Counted from the stretch's first letter, positions 1-11,820 are shown. The stretch: DNA of 64,000 bases from Rhodocyclaceae bacterium (GCA_013426785.1 JACDZI010000007.1:1-64000); one strand, 5' to 3'. The notes: generated from the letters alone by a model not told the origin. A program made the numbers and translations.

Positions 1-100
1 ATCATGCCGTCTCATTTCGCCGCTGCCAATGAAAATCTCGGCGCCTTGTTCAGCTTTTCCCTAATTACAATTCCCCACCATCAGCAGCATGATCGGCCCC

Positions 101-1588
101 TTACTCGAAACGCGTGTCGAGGCCGAATTCGGCCATCTCGGCGGCGCGCAACTGCGCCCGCGCCTTGTTGAGCGTTTCCTGCCATTCGCTTTCGGGGTCG
201 GAATCGGCGACGATGCCGGCGCCCGCCTGCACGTAGATGCGGCCATCTTTCAGCACGGCGGTGCGGATAACGATGGCGAGGTCCATGTCGCCGTTGAAAC
301 CGAGATAGCCCACGCTGCCGGCGTAGATGCCCCGCTTGGTCGGTTCCAGTTCGTCGATGATTTCCATCGCGCGCACTTTCGGCGCACCCGAGACGGTGCC
401 GGCCGGGAAGGTGGCCTTCAGCACCGAGACCGGCCCCTCGTCGTCCTTCAGTTCACCCTCGACGTTGGAGACGATATGCATGACGTGCGAGTAGCGCTCG
501 ATGAGGTAGCTGTCGGTCACTTTCACCGTGCCGATCTTGGCGACGCGACCGACGTCGTTGCGGCCGAGGTCGAGTAGTTGCAGGTGCTCGGCGCGCTCCT
601 TCTGGTCGGCCAGCAGGTCGGCGGCGAGGGCGGCATCTTCGGCTGCGTTGGCGCCGCGCTTGCGCGTGCCGGCGATCGGCCGGGCGGTGACTTTGCGTGT
701 CTCGCCCTCGCCTTCGAGGCGCACCAGGATTTCGGGAGAGGCGCCGACCACCTGGAAATCGCCGAAGTCGAAGAAGAACATGTAGGGCGAGGGATTGAGC
801 GTGCGCAAGGCCCGATACAGCGCAAGCGGGCTGGCGGCGTAGGGCTTGCTCATGCGCTGCGACAGCACTACCTGCATGACGTCGCCGTCGAGGATGTACT
901 GCTTGGCCTTGCGCACCGCCGCCTTGAAGTCCTCTTCCGCGAATTCAAAAGTCGGCGCTGACGGGACGGCACGGGTATCGGTCGGCAGTGGCACCGGCGC
1001 ACGCAGCTTGGCGAGCAGTTCCTTCAGCCTTACCTGCGCATGCCGCCACGCGCCGGGGAATCCGGGCTCGGCGAAGACGACCAGGGTCAGCTTGCCGGAC
1101 AGGTTGTCGACGATGGCGATTTCCTCGGAGAGCAGCAGCAGGATGTCGGGGACGTTGAGCGGGTCGGGTTTTTTGGTGTCGGCCAACTTCGGCTCAATGT
1201 AGCGCACCGTGTCGTAGCCGAAATAGCCGACCAGGCCGCCGCAGAAGCGCGGCAGGCCGGGAATGTCCGGCACCTTGAAGCGCGCCATGAATTCCGAGAC
1301 GAAGGACATCGGGTTGGTGTGCTCGCGGCGTTCGGCGACGCGGTTGCCGGTGAGCAGCAAGATGGTCGAGCCGGTCACGGCGATGCGCGTCGGCGTGGTC
1401 AGGCCGATGAAGGAATAGCGGCCGAAGCGCTCGCCGCCCTGGACGGATTCGAGCAGGTAGGAATGCGGGCCTTCGGCGAGCTTGAGATAGATCGACAGGG
1501 GGGTGTCGAGGTCGGCGAAGGTTTCGAGGGTGACGGGGATGCGGTTGTACCCGGCGATGGCCAGGCGGTCAAATTCGGCTTCTTTCAT
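101..1588 (-). CDS. trpE: Anthranilate synthase component I
   Basis: 495-aa ORF with chorismate-binding signatures (GRNDVGRV, TFPAGTVSGAPKVRAMEIIDELEP, IRTAVLKDGRIYVQAGAGIVADSDPE). Confidence 0.97.
   Translation of the reverse strand: MKEAEFDRLAIAGYNRIPVTLETFADLDTPLSIYLKLAEGPHSYLLESVQGGERFGRYSFIGLTTPTRIAVTGSTILLLTGNRVAERREHTNPMSFVSEFMARFKVPDIPGLPRFCGGLVGYFGYDTVRYIEPKLADTKKPDPLNVPDILLLLSEEIAIVDNLSGKLTLVVFAEPGFPGAWRHAQVRLKELLAKLRAPVPLPTDTRAVPSAPTFEFAEEDFKAAVRKAKQYILDGDVMQVVLSQRMSKPYAASPLALYRALRTLNPSPYMFFFDFGDFQVVGASPEILVRLEGEGETRKVTARPIAGTRKRGANAAEDAALAADLLADQKERAEHLQLLDLGRNDVGRVAKIGTVKVTDSYLIERYSHVMHIVSNVEGELKDDEGPVSVLKATFPAGTVSGAPKVRAMEIIDELEPTKRGIYAGSVGYLGFNGDMDLAIVIRTAVLKDGRIYVQAGAGIVADSDPESEWQETLNKARAQLRAAEMAEFGLDTRFE
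947..970 (+). repeat. 24-bp dispersed element copy (in trpE, antisense to gene)
   Basis: AAAAGTCGGCGCTGACGGGACGGC, 1 mismatch to consensus AAAAGTCGGCGCTGGCRGGACGGC. Confidence 0.9.
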
Positions 1589-2252
1589 GCTGGATCAGGG
1601 TCGTGGCGGCAAGGAGGGTTTCGACTATAGCATCGGCCGCCAGCGCCCGGACGTCCTGCCCCTCGTTGTAGCCGTAGGGCACGAGGAACACCTTGCAGCC
1701 GGCATTTTTGCCGGCGTGGAAGTCGTGCACCGAATCGCCGATCAGCAGCGTGTTGGTGGGCGAGACGCCGAGGCGGCCGCAGGCCCACACCACCGGCATC
1801 GGGTCGGGTTTCGGCTTCGGCAACTGGTCGCCGCTGACCGTCACGCTCATATAGGGCGCCAGCCCGGTGCGTTCGAGCAGCGGCTCGGTGAAGACCTGCG
1901 CCTTGTTAGTAATGACGCCGAGCGGCAAGCCCATGGCCTTGAACATGTTGAGTCCGGCCATCACCCCCGGGAAGGGCTTGGCCGCACGGCCGTTGCACTC
2001 GGCATAGTGCCGCCGGAAACCCGCCAGCGCGTCCGCTGGAGGCGGCGCCGGATCGTCGGCTGCTTCCAGCGTGCCCGCCAGCACGCGTTTGACCAGGTTG
2101 GGAATGCCGCGCCCGACGTAGGCGCGGATGTCCTCGACTGCCACCGGCGAACGGCCGAGGTCGGCGAGCATGCCGTTGGCGGCGGCATGCAGGTCGAGCA
2201 CCGTGTCGAGCAGGGTGCCGTCTAGGTCGAGCAGAACGGCTTTGATGCTCAT
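1569..2252 (-). CDS. gph: Phosphoglycolate phosphatase (HAD family)
   Basis: MSIKAVLLDLDGTLLDT HAD motif, GVITNK, KPKPDPMPV, LLIGDSVHD; overlaps the trpE start; the longer listed ORF is an upstream extension. Confidence 0.92.
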   Translation of the reverse strand: MSIKAVLLDLDGTLLDTVLDLHAAANGMLADLGRSPVAVEDIRAYVGRGIPNLVKRVLAGTLEAADDPAPPPADALAGFRRHYAECNGRAAKPFPGVMAGLNMFKAMGLPLGVITNKAQVFTEPLLERTGLAPYMSVTVSGDQLPKPKPDPMPVVWACGRLGVSPTNTLLIGDSVHDFHAGKNAGCKVFLVPYGYNEGQDVRALAADAIVETLLAATTLIQHERSRI

Positions 2253-2266
2253 TATGGTAACGGGCA

Positions 2267-2959
2267 TCAGACCTTGGCGAGTTCGGCGCGCATTTCGCCG
2301 ATGATCGTGTCGTAGCGGTTGGGGTCGGCCTCGTTGCGCTTGCCGAAGACGGCCGAGCCGGCGACGAAGGTGTCCACGCCGGCACGCGCCACGTCGGCGA
2401 TGTTGGTCGGGCCGACGCCGCCGTCGATTTCGAGGCTGACCTTGAGGCCGCGCTCCTCGATCATCCGGCGCACCTTGCGCGCCTTGTCGAGCACGTAGGG
2501 GATGAACTTCTGGCCGCCAAAGCCGGGGTTCACCGACATCAGCAGCACCATGTCGAGCTTGTCGAGCGTGTATTCGAGGACGTCGAGCGGGGTGGCGGGG
2601 TTGAATACCAGGCCGGGCTTGCAGCCGCACTCGCGGATCAGGCCGATGGTGCGGTCAACGTGTTCGGAGGCTTCCGGGTGGAAGGTGATGTAGGTGGCAC
2701 CGGCCTTGGCGAAGTCGGGGATGATGCGGTCCACCGGCTTGACCATCAGGTGCACATCGATCGGCGCGGTGACGCCATGCTTTTTCAGCGCCTCGCAGAC
2801 CAGCGGGCCGATGGTGAGGTTCGGCACGTAGTGGTTGTCCATTACGTCGAAGTGCACGATGTCGGCCCCGGACGCGAGTACGTTGTCGACTTCCTCGCCG
2901 AGCCGGGCGAAATTGGCGGAGAGGATGGACGGTGCGATACGATAGGTCACGGAGCTCAC
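2267..2959 (-). CDS. rpe: Ribulose-phosphate 3-epimerase
   Basis: [48 protein letters not shown]. Confidence 0.97.
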   Translation of the reverse strand: MSSVTYRIAPSILSANFARLGEEVDNVLASGADIVHFDVMDNHYVPNLTIGPLVCEALKKHGVTAPIDVHLMVKPVDRIIPDFAKAGATYITFHPEASEHVDRTIGLIRECGCKPGLVFNPATPLDVLEYTLDKLDMVLLMSVNPGFGGQKFIPYVLDKARKVRRMIEERGLKVSLEIDGGVGPTNIADVARAGVDTFVAGSAVFGKRNEADPNRYDTIIGEMRAELAKV

Positions 2960-3049
2960 TCCTAGTGGATTAGAATGAGCTAATTCTAGCTGCGCCGCCT
3001 ATCAGCCCCGCTAAGACTTTCTGATAACAGCCATAAGTACCGACCCGCC

Positions 3050-3433
3050 ATGGCCGAAGCGAAAAAACACGAAATTGCAATCGAGGTGGAGACGCAATAT
3101 CTGCCCGAGCAGTCCGAACCCGATGAGGATCGCTATTTCTTCGCCTATAGCATCACGGTGACGAATACTGGTTCGCTGCCCGCCCAGCTGATTTCGCGGC
3201 ACTGGATCATTACCGATGCGGAAGGCAAGGTCGAGGAAGTGCGTGGCTTGGGTGTGGTGGGACAGCAACCGCTCCTGAAACCCGGTGAGTCATTCGAGTA
3301 CAGCAGCGGCTGCCCATTGGCCACGCCGGTAGGCACGATGAAGGGCAGCTACCAGATGGTGGCCGAGGACGGTACCCGCTTCGAAGCGCTGGTCCCCGAG
3401 TTCGTGCTAGCCATGCCCAGGACCCTGCACTGA
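3050..3433 (+). CDS. apaG: ApaG domain protein
   Basis: YFFAYSITVTNTGSLPAQLISRHWIITDAEGKVEEVRGLGVVGQQPLLKPGESFEYSSG is typical ApaG. Confidence 0.95.
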   Translation: MAEAKKHEIAIEVETQYLPEQSEPDEDRYFFAYSITVTNTGSLPAQLISRHWIITDAEGKVEEVRGLGVVGQQPLLKPGESFEYSSGCPLATPVGTMKGSYQMVAEDGTRFEALVPEFVLAMPRTLH

Positions 3434-4117
3434 GCCAATCAGCAGCGCTTGCGCCTCCGCAGCGTTGAGACGTTTCCACGGCAGCGGTATCAGCCCCGGA
3501 ACCCTTGCGCAGTAGTCCGCATAAACCGCGCCGAAGTGTGCGACCAGCTTGCGCTCTTCCAGCCAGGCGCCGATCACGAAATACAGGGTGATGGCCACGG
3601 CGGTCACCAGATACGGCGCATTCATGTCGCGCGTCCACACCAGCACCAGACCCAGTGCATACCAGGGATGGCGTACGTAACGGTGCAGCGGCGAGATGCG
3701 GAGGCCGTCGTGTTCGACCGCATCGGTGCGCCGCTCCAGCAATGGGCGTGTTCCCAGAAACTCGTCCATGTCGTAGGTGCCGGACGCCAGCACGAAACCG
3801 CCCATGGCGGCGAGGGCCAGTCCGTTGGCCAGCCACGCGCCCAAGCCGGTCCATTGCCACAACCAGTCGCCGGGGATGGCGTAAGTGGCCCACAGCAGCG
3901 GCAGCAGCAGCAGCGTGGCGAGGCCGTTGTAGGCGAAGCGGTACCACGGCGCCAAACCGAGCCAGCAGCGGGTGACCCATGCCTTCATCGCCAGCGCGGC
4001 CAGCAGCGAATGCAGCACCGCGTAAGCGATCCAGCCGAGGGCGAGCCAAACAAGATCGCTCAACTGCGGTAATCCGCGTTGATCTTCACATAGTCGTAGC
4101 TGAAGTCGCAGGTCCAC
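3407..4117 (-). CDS. NnrU/isoprenylcysteine methyltransferase-like membrane protein
   Basis: Multi-TM ORF with [17 protein letters not shown] and [25 protein letters not shown] motifs; the 5' end may be over-extended. Confidence 0.7.
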   Translation of the reverse strand: MDLRLQLRLCEDQRGLPQLSDLVWLALGWIAYAVLHSLLAALAMKAWVTRCWLGLAPWYRFAYNGLATLLLLPLLWATYAIPGDWLWQWTGLGAWLANGLALAAMGGFVLASGTYDMDEFLGTRPLLERRTDAVEHDGLRISPLHRYVRHPWYALGLVLVWTRDMNAPYLVTAVAITLYFVIGAWLEERKLVAHFGAVYADYCARVPGLIPLPWKRLNAAEAQALLIGSVQGPGHG

Positions 4118-5298
4118 ACCGTGGCGCTGGCGCGGCCGCGGCCGAGGTCGACGCGTACTTTGATTTCGGCCGGCTTCATCGCTGCAGCGCCGTCCTCTTC
4201 TCGGTAGCTGAGGGCGCGCCCGCCGTTTTCGGCGACCAATGTGTCACCGAGCCAGACCATGACCTTGGTGTCGTCGAGGTCGGCCAGCGCCGGGTCGATG
4301 TGCCAAGCGTAGCCGATGGCGGCGAGGATGCGGCCGAGGTTCGGGTCGCAGGCGAAGAAGGCGGTCTTGACCAGCGGCGAATGGGCGATGGCGTAGCCGG
4401 CGGCCTTGCATTCTGACACCGAGCGTCCGCCCGCAACGGCGATCTCGATGTATTTCGTTGCGCCCTCGCCGTCGCGCACGATCGCTTGCGCCAGTTCGCA
4501 CGCGACCTCGATCACGGCCTGTCTGTATTCGGCCCAGCCCGGCGCGTCGATGCTGTCGAATTTTGCCGGCCCCTGGCCGGTGGCGATCAGCACGAAGGAA
4601 TCGTTGGTCGAGGTGTCGCCGTCGATGGTGATGCAGTTGAAGGATTCGTCGGCGGCTTCCTTGACCAGGCGATCCAACATCGGCTGGGCGATCGCTGCGT
4701 CGGTGGCCATGAAGCTGAGCATGGTGGCCATGTTGGGACGGATCATGCCGGCGCCCTTGGCGATGCCGGTGATGGTGGCCGCCGTGCCGCCAGCGCCGAC
4801 TTTTCGGCTGGCGGCCTTGGCAACGGTATCCGTGGTCATGATGGCATGCGCGGCCTCATGCCAGCCGTCCGCTTTCAGCGCCGATAGTGCGGCGGGCAGG
4901 CCGGCCTTGAGGCGCTCGACCGGCAGCGGTTCGAGGATCACGCCGGTGGAGAAGGGCAGCACCTGTTCGGCCCGCAGGTCCATCAGTTTCGCCAGCGCGG
5001 CGCAGCTCTGGCGTGCCGTTTCCATGCCGGGTGCGCCGGTGCCGGCGTTGGCGATGCCGGTGTTGATCACCAGTGCGCGGATGTCTTCCTGCTTGAGGTG
5101 GGCGCGGCAGACATGCACCGGCGCGGCGCAGAAGCGGTTTTGGGTGAACACGCCGGCGACGCGGCTGCCGGGTGCCAGTTCGAGTACGGTCAGGTCACGG
5201 CGATTGGCCTTGCGGATGCCTGCTTCGGCGGTGCCGAGGCGGACGCCGGCGACGGGGAAGAGATGGGTGGGGGCGGGGGTGCTGTAGTTGACGGGCAT
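4060..5298 (-). CDS. argJ: Bifunctional glutamate N-acetyltransferase / amino-acid acetyltransferase
   Basis: [25 protein letters not shown] and [20 protein letters not shown] signatures. Confidence 0.96.
   Translation of the reverse strand: MPVNYSTPAPTHLFPVAGVRLGTAEAGIRKANRRDLTVLELAPGSRVAGVFTQNRFCAAPVHVCRAHLKQEDIRALVINTGIANAGTGAPGMETARQSCAALAKLMDLRAEQVLPFSTGVILEPLPVERLKAGLPAALSALKADGWHEAAHAIMTTDTVAKAASRKVGAGGTAATITGIAKGAGMIRPNMATMLSFMATDAAIAQPMLDRLVKEAADESFNCITIDGDTSTNDSFVLIATGQGPAKFDSIDAPGWAEYRQAVIEVACELAQAIVRDGEGATKYIEIAVAGGRSVSECKAAGYAIAHSPLVKTAFFACDPNLGRILAAIGYAWHIDPALADLDDTKVMVWLGDTLVAENGGRALSYREEDGAAAMKPAEIKVRVDLGRGRASATVWTCDFSYDYVKINADYRS
4781..4804 (-). repeat. 24-bp dispersed element copy (in argJ)
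   Basis: Reverse complement AAAAGTCGGCGCTGGCGGCACGGC, 1 mismatch; identical to the copy at 62533. Confidence 0.9.
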
Positions 5299-5302
5299 GG
5301 GA

Positions 5303-7954
5303 TCAATCCTTGAACACGTGTTTCCAGAGGGCGCGTATAGCAGCGATGCGTTCGGCGTGGGGCGCCGCTTCGACCCGGCTGTCGAGGTGGTTGAGCCGTC
5401 GCAGGTGCTGCAGGCGGCGGTATTCGCGATAGGCGTCGCGCACGGTTTCGGCGAGGGCTCCGGGAATCAGTCCGCACTCGGCGGCGATGCGCAGCAGCGC
5501 GATGTTGCCGAGGTTGCCGGTCAGCTGCGGAAAATCGCAGGCGTGCGCCAGCACCAGGTATTGCACGGTGAACTCGACATCGATGAGTCCGCCAAAATCC
5601 TGCTTGAGATCGAAGATCTCGTCATTGCCGCGCGTTGAGAGGTTGTCGAACATCTTCTGGCGCATGGCAAGCACTTCTGTGCGCAGCTTGGCGCGGTCGC
5701 GTCGCTGGCAGAGGATCTCGCCGCGGATCTGCTCGAAGGCCTGGCCGATGGCCGGATCGCCGGCGATGAAGCGGGCGCGGGTCAGCGCCTGATGTTCCCA
5801 GAGCCAGGCACTTTCCATCTGGTATTGGCGGAAGGCCGCGAGTGAGGAGACGACCAGACCGGCATCGCCATTGGGCCGCAGGCGCAGATCGGTCTCGAAC
5901 AGGATGCCGGCGGAGGTGCGCGAGGACAGCCAGGTATTCAGCCGTGTGCCGAGCCTGGCATAGACTTGGGCGGCTTCCTCATACGGGTCGTCGAACAGGT
6001 AGACAAGATCGAGGTCGGAGGCGTAGCCGAGTTCCTTGCCGCCGAGCTTGCCGTAACCGATCACGGCGAAGGCGGGCGTGTCGCGGTACTTCTTCAGCAG
6101 TTTGCGCCAGGTCAGCGTGATGGCGCGGCCGACCAGGATGTCGGCGAGTTCGGACAGATGGTCGGAGAGCTTTTCCACTGTCAGCAGGCCGGCAACATCC
6201 TGCGTGACGAGACGGAATACTTGCGCGTGGTGTGCTTCGCGCAGCGCATCCATCTGTCGTTCGGTATCGGGTTCGAGCTCGTCAGTCTGTTGGGCCAGTT
6301 GCATACGAAAGGCCGGCCAGTCGGGCACCATCTGCAGCAGGCGCGGGTCGAGCAATTCGTCGAGCAGCACCGGATGCAGTAGCAGGTAATCGGCCACCCA
6401 GGACGAGGCGCTGGCGATGTTCGCCACCTGTTCCAGCGCCTGCGGGTATTGCTGTAGCAGTGCGAGGTAGGCGGAACGGCGGCCGATGGCTTCGAGCAGG
6501 TCGAGCAGGCGCGACAGCGTGGCGTCGGGATTCGGCGCGGCGGCAGCCGCCTGGATGGCGCGCGGCACTATCGCATCGAAGCGGCCCTTCGCTTGTTCGC
6601 TCATCTGGCGATAGCGCCCGCCACTACGGATGGCGGCGAGTCGGGTGCACAGTGCCGCCGTGTCGCCAAAGCCGAGTTTAGCCAGTTCGTCGGTGTTGTT
6701 GTCGGCGTCGCACCACACCGGGTCAAGATCGTGGTTCTTCTGGTTGGGGTCGGCGAACACCGCTTCGAAATGCCGCGCCACGGTTTCGCGGTGATCGTCG
6801 AGTTCGGCAAGGAGGGCCGGGTAGTTGGCAAGGCCCATGGCCAGGGCGACACGCTGCTGGTCCTCCGGGTTTTCCGGCAGGGCATGCGTCTGCGCATCGT
6901 CGAGATATTGCAACCGGTGTTCGAGGCGGCGCAGGAAACGGTAAGCCGCCGCCAGTTCGACCACGGTTTCCGGCGCGAGTTGGCTCCGTTCTGCGAGCAG
7001 TTTCAGGACTTCCTGCGTCGGCTTGATCTGCAGCGCGCGATCGCGGCCGCCGCGGATCAGCTGGAAAACCTGGGCGATGAACTCGATCTCGCGGATACCG
7101 CCGGGGCCGAGCTTGACGTTGTTGGCCATGTCCTTCTTGGCTACTTCGCGGCGGATTTGCGTGTGCAGCTCGCGCATTGCATTGATGGTGCCGAAATCGA
7201 GGTACTTGCGGAAGACGAAGGGGCGGCGGATCGCTTCAAGCTCTTCCCAGCGGGTTCCTGTCAGCGGTCGCGCCTTGATCCAGGCGTAGCGTTCCCATTC
7301 GCGGCCCTGGGTGTAGAAATAGTTCTCCAGCATGTCGAAGGAGCAGACCAGCGGGCCGGAATCGCCATTCGGCCGCAACCGCATGTCGACGCGGAATACC
7401 TGGCCTTCGCCAGTGATGTCGGCGATAGCGTTGATCAACCCCTTGCCCAGGCGACCGAAATATTCGAAGTTGGAAATCGGGCGATTGCCATCGGTATCGC
7501 CGTCCTCGGGATAAACGAAGATCAGGTCGATGTCGGACGAGACGTTCAATTCGCGCCCGCCCAGCTTGCCCATGCCGATGACGATCAGTTGTTGGCGCTC
7601 GCCGGCAGCATTCTTCGGGATGCCATAGCGGGAGGCAAGCGCGGCTTCGGTGACATCCAGGGCAGCGGCTACGGCGGCGTCGGCGACCAGCGTCATGTTC
7701 TCGACCACTTCAGCCAGATCGGCCAGCCCGGCCAGGTCGCGGGCGGCGATGCGCGCCATGGCGCGTTGCTTCAGATGGCGCAGCGCGGGCTTGAGGCTGT
7801 CCTCGGTCAGCGGTGTGGCGGCGAGCCAGGCGATGATGGTCGTGGCGTCGAGCGGCGGCTTGCCTGGATCGAGTTCGGCCTGTAACTCGGGGTGTGCCTG
7901 CACCAGACGGGCAAGATAACGTGAGTAATTGGTGGAAGAGAGGGCGGGGGTCAT
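5303..7954 (-). CDS. glnE: Bifunctional glutamine synthetase adenylyltransferase/deadenylyltransferase
   Basis: 883 aa with duplicated nucleotidyltransferase domains ([28 protein letters not shown] and [24 protein letters not shown]). Confidence 0.97.
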   Translation of the reverse strand: MTPALSSTNYSRYLARLVQAHPELQAELDPGKPPLDATTIIAWLAATPLTEDSLKPALRHLKQRAMARIAARDLAGLADLAEVVENMTLVADAAVAAALDVTEAALASRYGIPKNAAGERQQLIVIGMGKLGGRELNVSSDIDLIFVYPEDGDTDGNRPISNFEYFGRLGKGLINAIADITGEGQVFRVDMRLRPNGDSGPLVCSFDMLENYFYTQGREWERYAWIKARPLTGTRWEELEAIRRPFVFRKYLDFGTINAMRELHTQIRREVAKKDMANNVKLGPGGIREIEFIAQVFQLIRGGRDRALQIKPTQEVLKLLAERSQLAPETVVELAAAYRFLRRLEHRLQYLDDAQTHALPENPEDQQRVALAMGLANYPALLAELDDHRETVARHFEAVFADPNQKNHDLDPVWCDADNNTDELAKLGFGDTAALCTRLAAIRSGGRYRQMSEQAKGRFDAIVPRAIQAAAAAPNPDATLSRLLDLLEAIGRRSAYLALLQQYPQALEQVANIASASSWVADYLLLHPVLLDELLDPRLLQMVPDWPAFRMQLAQQTDELEPDTERQMDALREAHHAQVFRLVTQDVAGLLTVEKLSDHLSELADILVGRAITLTWRKLLKKYRDTPAFAVIGYGKLGGKELGYASDLDLVYLFDDPYEEAAQVYARLGTRLNTWLSSRTSAGILFETDLRLRPNGDAGLVVSSLAAFRQYQMESAWLWEHQALTRARFIAGDPAIGQAFEQIRGEILCQRRDRAKLRTEVLAMRQKMFDNLSTRGNDEIFDLKQDFGGLIDVEFTVQYLVLAHACDFPQLTGNLGNIALLRIAAECGLIPGALAETVRDAYREYRRLQHLRRLNHLDSRVEAAPHAERIAAIRALWKHVFKD

Positions 7955-8004
7955 GGATTAGAATTTCGCCACTGCCGTCGAATAGGGCATTGTAGCCTTC
8001 CCAC

Positions 8005-11000
8005 TTGCTCGTCACCCCCTTCCTTCGTCTCTTTGTCGCACATCGTGCTCTGCTCACCTGGGCGGGACGGATTCTGCTCGTACTGTATTTCGCCATCGGG
8101 ATCCTGATCCTGGTCGGGCGGCACTGGGTGCTGCCCGAAATCGAGCAGCATCGGCCCAGGCTGGAACAGGCCCTCACCACCGCGATCGGCCTGCCGGTGA
8201 AGATCACCGCCATTTCCGCGGCCTGGCCAGGCCTGCATCCACAGTTGTTGATTGAGGGCTTGCAGGTATTCGACCGGCAGGGACGCGCCGCCTTGTCGTT
8301 CGACCGGGTCGAAGCTGAGGTAGGCTGGTCTTCGCTCTGGCATCTTGGCCTGCGCCTGCATCGCTTGCAGATCGTCGCTCCGGTATTGGACATACGCCGT
8401 GATGCATCCGGTATTTACTACGTGGCCGGTCTCGCAATACAGGGCCTGGACAGCGGTTTTGCCGACTGGGTAATGCAGCAGGGCCGCATCGTCGTCAGCG
8501 ATGCCCGTATCCAGTGGCATGACGAACTGCGCGGTGCGCCTCCTCTAGAATTGCAAAAGCTGCATTTCAAACTCAGGAACTTGGGCAGCCGCCACAGTTT
8601 CGGCCTGAGTGCCGAACCGCCGGTCGCGGTGGCAAAAGTGCTCGACCTGCGCGGCAACCTGATTGGCAGCGATCTATCCGACCTTGCTTCCTGGCGCGGC
8701 GAGTTGTATGCCGATCTGGAACAGGCCGACCTGTCGGCGTGGTCGCCCTGGCTCGACCTGCCCCTCGAATGGAAGCAGGGCTTGGGTGACTTGCGACTCT
8801 GGCTCGGCTTCGAGAACCTGCAGCCGAACGGGGTTACGGCCGATGTGCGCTTGGCTGATGTGAAGCTGCGCCTGCGGTCCGATCTCCCGGGCCTGACACT
8901 TAATCATCTCGAAGGGCGGCTGATCGGTCGCCGCATCGACGATGGCTACTTCGGCGAAATCAAGCGCCTGTCGCTGGCGACCGCCGATGGCATTGAGGTG
9001 CCGCCCACCGATGCCCGCCTGATCCTGAAGACGGAGTTGCGGCAGGAGGCCGGTGAATTTCGCATCAACGGACTCGACTTCGGAGCGTTGGCGGCGTTGG
9101 CGGGCCACTTGCCCTTGCCTACCGAGGTGCAAGCGCGCCTGGGGGCGTTTCGGCCGAGTGGGCGACTAAGTGATCTCGAATTGATCTGGTATGGCACGCC
9201 GGATGCGTTGCGCGGCTGGCAGGTGAAGGGCAACTTCACCGATCTGGCATTAGCCGCCCATCACGAGCTGCCTGGTTTTGGTGGGATCTCCGGGCGGCTG
9301 ACGGGCAACGAATCCAGTGGGGAAATTGTGCTGGACAGCAAAAATGCCGAGGTTATCCTGCCGGCGGTGTTTCCCGAGCCGCGGCTGGCCCTGGCCAGCC
9401 TCATCGCCGAGATCGGCTGGCAGGCCAAGGGTGATCAGGTAGAACTGTTGCTCAAGCGGATGAACTTCGCCAACGCTGACGCTACTGGCGAAGCGACCGG
9501 GCGCTACCGCTACACGGGCCAGGGGCCGGGGGAAATCGACTTGTCGGCGAAGCTGGTGGATACGGTCGGCAATGCCGTGTGGCGCTACATGCCACTGGTA
9601 GTCAACAAGGATGCACGCGACTGGCTACAGGCGGGTATCGTCGGGGGGCGTGCCGGCAGCGCCTCGCTGCGTCTCAAGGGGTCGCTGGCCGACTTTCCAT
9701 TCCGGGACGGCAAGGCCGGCATTTTTCAGGTCAAGGGTGTGTTCCAGGGGGCACAGCTTAACTATGCCGGCGGCTGGCCGGTGATCACGGATATCGATGG
9801 CGAACTGCTGTTCGACGGGGTACGCATGCTGATTAGCGGCCATCGGGCGAAGATCATGGGCGTCACGCTGTCGAATGTGAGCGCCGAAATTGCCGATCTC
9901 GAGCAGATGGAAGAACTGTTGACCGTGGCTGGCAAGGCGAACGGTCCGACCCAGCGCTTTCTGGATTTCATCGAGGCCAGCCCGGTGGGGGCGCGCATCG
10001 AACACTTCACCGCGCCGATGAAGGTGAGTGGCGATGGCGAACTTGATCTGCAACTGGAGTTGCCACTGCGCCAGCTTGTAAATACCCAGGTGCAAGGCCA
10101 CTATCGCTTTTCCGATAACCAGGTGCGTGTATTGCCGGAGTTGCCGTTGCTCACCGAGGCGCAGGGTGAGTTGAGTTTCAGTGCGGACAAACTAGAGACG
10201 CGCGACTTGCAGATGCGTCTGTTCGGTTCGCCGGTGACGGCGGACGTGAGTTCCGCGTCAGGGGGGGGGGTACGGGTGTCGGCAAAAGGTATCCTCTCCA
10301 GCCAGGCATTGCGCAAGGATCCTGAAATCGGTAGTTGGGGACTGTTCGAGCATCTTTCCGGCGAATCGCCCTGGCGCGGAAGTGTGACGATCAAGAAACC
10401 GGTGGCGGATTTTCAGATCGAGTCGACGCTTTCGGGCCTGTCCTCCAGTCTGCCGGAACCTTTCAATAAGTCGAAGCTGGACAAGCTGCCGCTCAAGCTG
10501 GCCGGGCGCATCGAAGCGCAGCGCGGTAACCTGAAGCTGAACCTGGGCAACGGCGTGGTCGCGCAGGCGATGCAGACGGGGGATGACTGGCGCGGCCGCG
10601 TGGCGATCGGCGCGGTAGCTGTGAAGGCGGCATCACCACTGCCGGCGCGCGGCCTCGCACTGGCTGTGAATCTGCCACGGCTGGATCTCGACCTGTGGCG
10701 CAGCCTGCTGCCGGCGGCAGGTGACAGTGGCAGTACAGCGCTGCCCTGGTCTGTCATCGACCTCAAGGTGCCTGTACTACGTATTCTCGAACGCGACTTT
10801 CATGACGTGCAGGCCCAGGGCAGCCTTGCCGATGGTCGCTGGAAGATCGCTCTCGACAGCCGCGAGGCGCAAGGCCAGTTGACCTGGGATGACAACGGGC
10901 CGGGTCGCATTGGTGGGCACCTTACCCGCCTGCAGATTCCCGCGGGCGATGTGCCTGCCCACGCAGGCGGTAGCAACGAAGCCCCGGATACGCTGCCGGC

Positions 11001-11820
11001 GGTCGATCTGCTGATCGACAGCTTCCGCGTGCGCGACAAGATGCTGGGAGAACTACGCATCAAGGCAGAAAATCGTGAAGGCGCCTGGCAAACCCACGCC
11101 GAACTCAGGAACGACGCCGCCCGGCTCAGTGGTGAAGGCAGTTGGCGCCCGAGCCGGACAAACCCCGAAACGACCCTGGCTTTCAAGCTCGATGTCAGCG
11201 ATGCCGAAAAGTTGATCGGTCGCCTTGGGCTGCCCGATGCGGTGCGCCGCGGCGAGGCGAAGCTGGAAGGTGATCTGCGCTGGCAGGCGGCTCCCGTGAC
11301 GCTCGACCTGCTCAGCCTGACTGGCCGGCTCAAGCTGGATGCCGGGAAGGGACAGTTCAAGAAACTCGAACCGGGCGTTGGCCGCCTGCTGGGGGTGCTC
11401 TCGCTGCAATCCCTGCCACGCCGCATCACGCTCGATTTTCGTGACATCTTCAGCGACGGTTTTGCCTTCGACAGCATAAGCGGTGAGGCCCAGATCGACC
11501 GCGGGCTGATTTCCTCCGACGAGTTGAAAATCCGCGGCCCGGCCGCCAAGGTCTTGCTCTCCGGCCAGGCCAATCTGCTGGCCGAAACGCAAGACCTCAG
11601 GGTGCGCGTGCAGCCGGCGATCGGCGAGTCGATTGCCGTGGGGGCAATGCTTGCCCACCCGGTGGCAGGCGCGGTCGCATGGGCTGCCCAGAAACTGCTG
11701 AACGACCCGCTCGACCAGGCTTTCTCCTACGAATACAAGGTGACCGGTCCCTGGTCCGACCCGAAAGTCGAGAAAGTGACCGCCACTCCAACGCCACCGC
11801 AGAAAGCGGGTACGCCATGA
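8005..11820 (+). CDS. YhdP family protein (AsmA/TamB-like envelope protein)
   Basis: 1271-aa ORF, N-terminal TM, repetitive beta-rich sequence, ends ...LLNDPLDQAFSYEYKVTGPWSDPKVEKV as in YhdP homologs; adjacent to nitrilase-like gene and tldD. Confidence 0.88.
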   Translation: MLVTPFLRLFVAHRALLTWAGRILLVLYFAIGILILVGRHWVLPEIEQHRPRLEQALTTAIGLPVKITAISAAWPGLHPQLLIEGLQVFDRQGRAALSFDRVEAEVGWSSLWHLGLRLHRLQIVAPVLDIRRDASGIYYVAGLAIQGLDSGFADWVMQQGRIVVSDARIQWHDELRGAPPLELQKLHFKLRNLGSRHSFGLSAEPPVAVAKVLDLRGNLIGSDLSDLASWRGELYADLEQADLSAWSPWLDLPLEWKQGLGDLRLWLGFENLQPNGVTADVRLADVKLRLRSDLPGLTLNHLEGRLIGRRIDDGYFGEIKRLSLATADGIEVPPTDARLILKTELRQEAGEFRINGLDFGALAALAGHLPLPTEVQARLGAFRPSGRLSDLELIWYGTPDALRGWQVKGNFTDLALAAHHELPGFGGISGRLTGNESSGEIVLDSKNAEVILPAVFPEPRLALASLIAEIGWQAKGDQVELLLKRMNFANADATGEATGRYRYTGQGPGEIDLSAKLVDTVGNAVWRYMPLVVNKDARDWLQAGIVGGRAGSASLRLKGSLADFPFRDGKAGIFQVKGVFQGAQLNYAGGWPVITDIDGELLFDGVRMLISGHRAKIMGVTLSNVSAEIADLEQMEELLTVAGKANGPTQRFLDFIEASPVGARIEHFTAPMKVSGDGELDLQLELPLRQLVNTQVQGHYRFSDNQVRVLPELPLLTEAQGELSFSADKLETRDLQMRLFGSPVTADVSSASGGGVRVSAKGILSSQALRKDPEIGSWGLFEHLSGESPWRGSVTIKKPVADFQIESTLSGLSSSLPEPFNKSKLDKLPLKLAGRIEAQRGNLKLNLGNGVVAQAMQTGDDWRGRVAIGAVAVKAASPLPARGLALAVNLPRLDLDLWRSLLPAAGDSGSTALPWSVIDLKVPVLRILERDFHDVQAQGSLADGRWKIALDSREAQGQLTWDDNGPGRIGGHLTRLQIPAGDVPAHAGGSNEAPDTLPAVDLLIDSFRVRDKMLGELRIKAENREGAWQTHAELRNDAARLSGEGSWRPSRTNPETTLAFKLDVSDAEKLIGRLGLPDAVRRGEAKLEGDLRWQAAPVTLDLLSLTGRLKLDAGKGQFKKLEPGVGRLLGVLSLQSLPRRITLDFRDIFSDGFAFDSISGEAQIDRGLISSDELKIRGPAAKVLLSGQANLLAETQDLRVRVQPAIGESIAVGAMLAHPVAGAVAWAAQKLLNDPLDQAFSYEYKVTGPWSDPKVEKVTATPTPPQKAGTP

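Noticed and set aside
61-4416. Many long ORFs opposite or overlapping trpE, gph, rpe, argJ (for example 1040-1630 +, 1503-2225 +)
   Set aside because: High-GC shadow ORFs on the antisense strand of well-identified genes; low-complexity translations.
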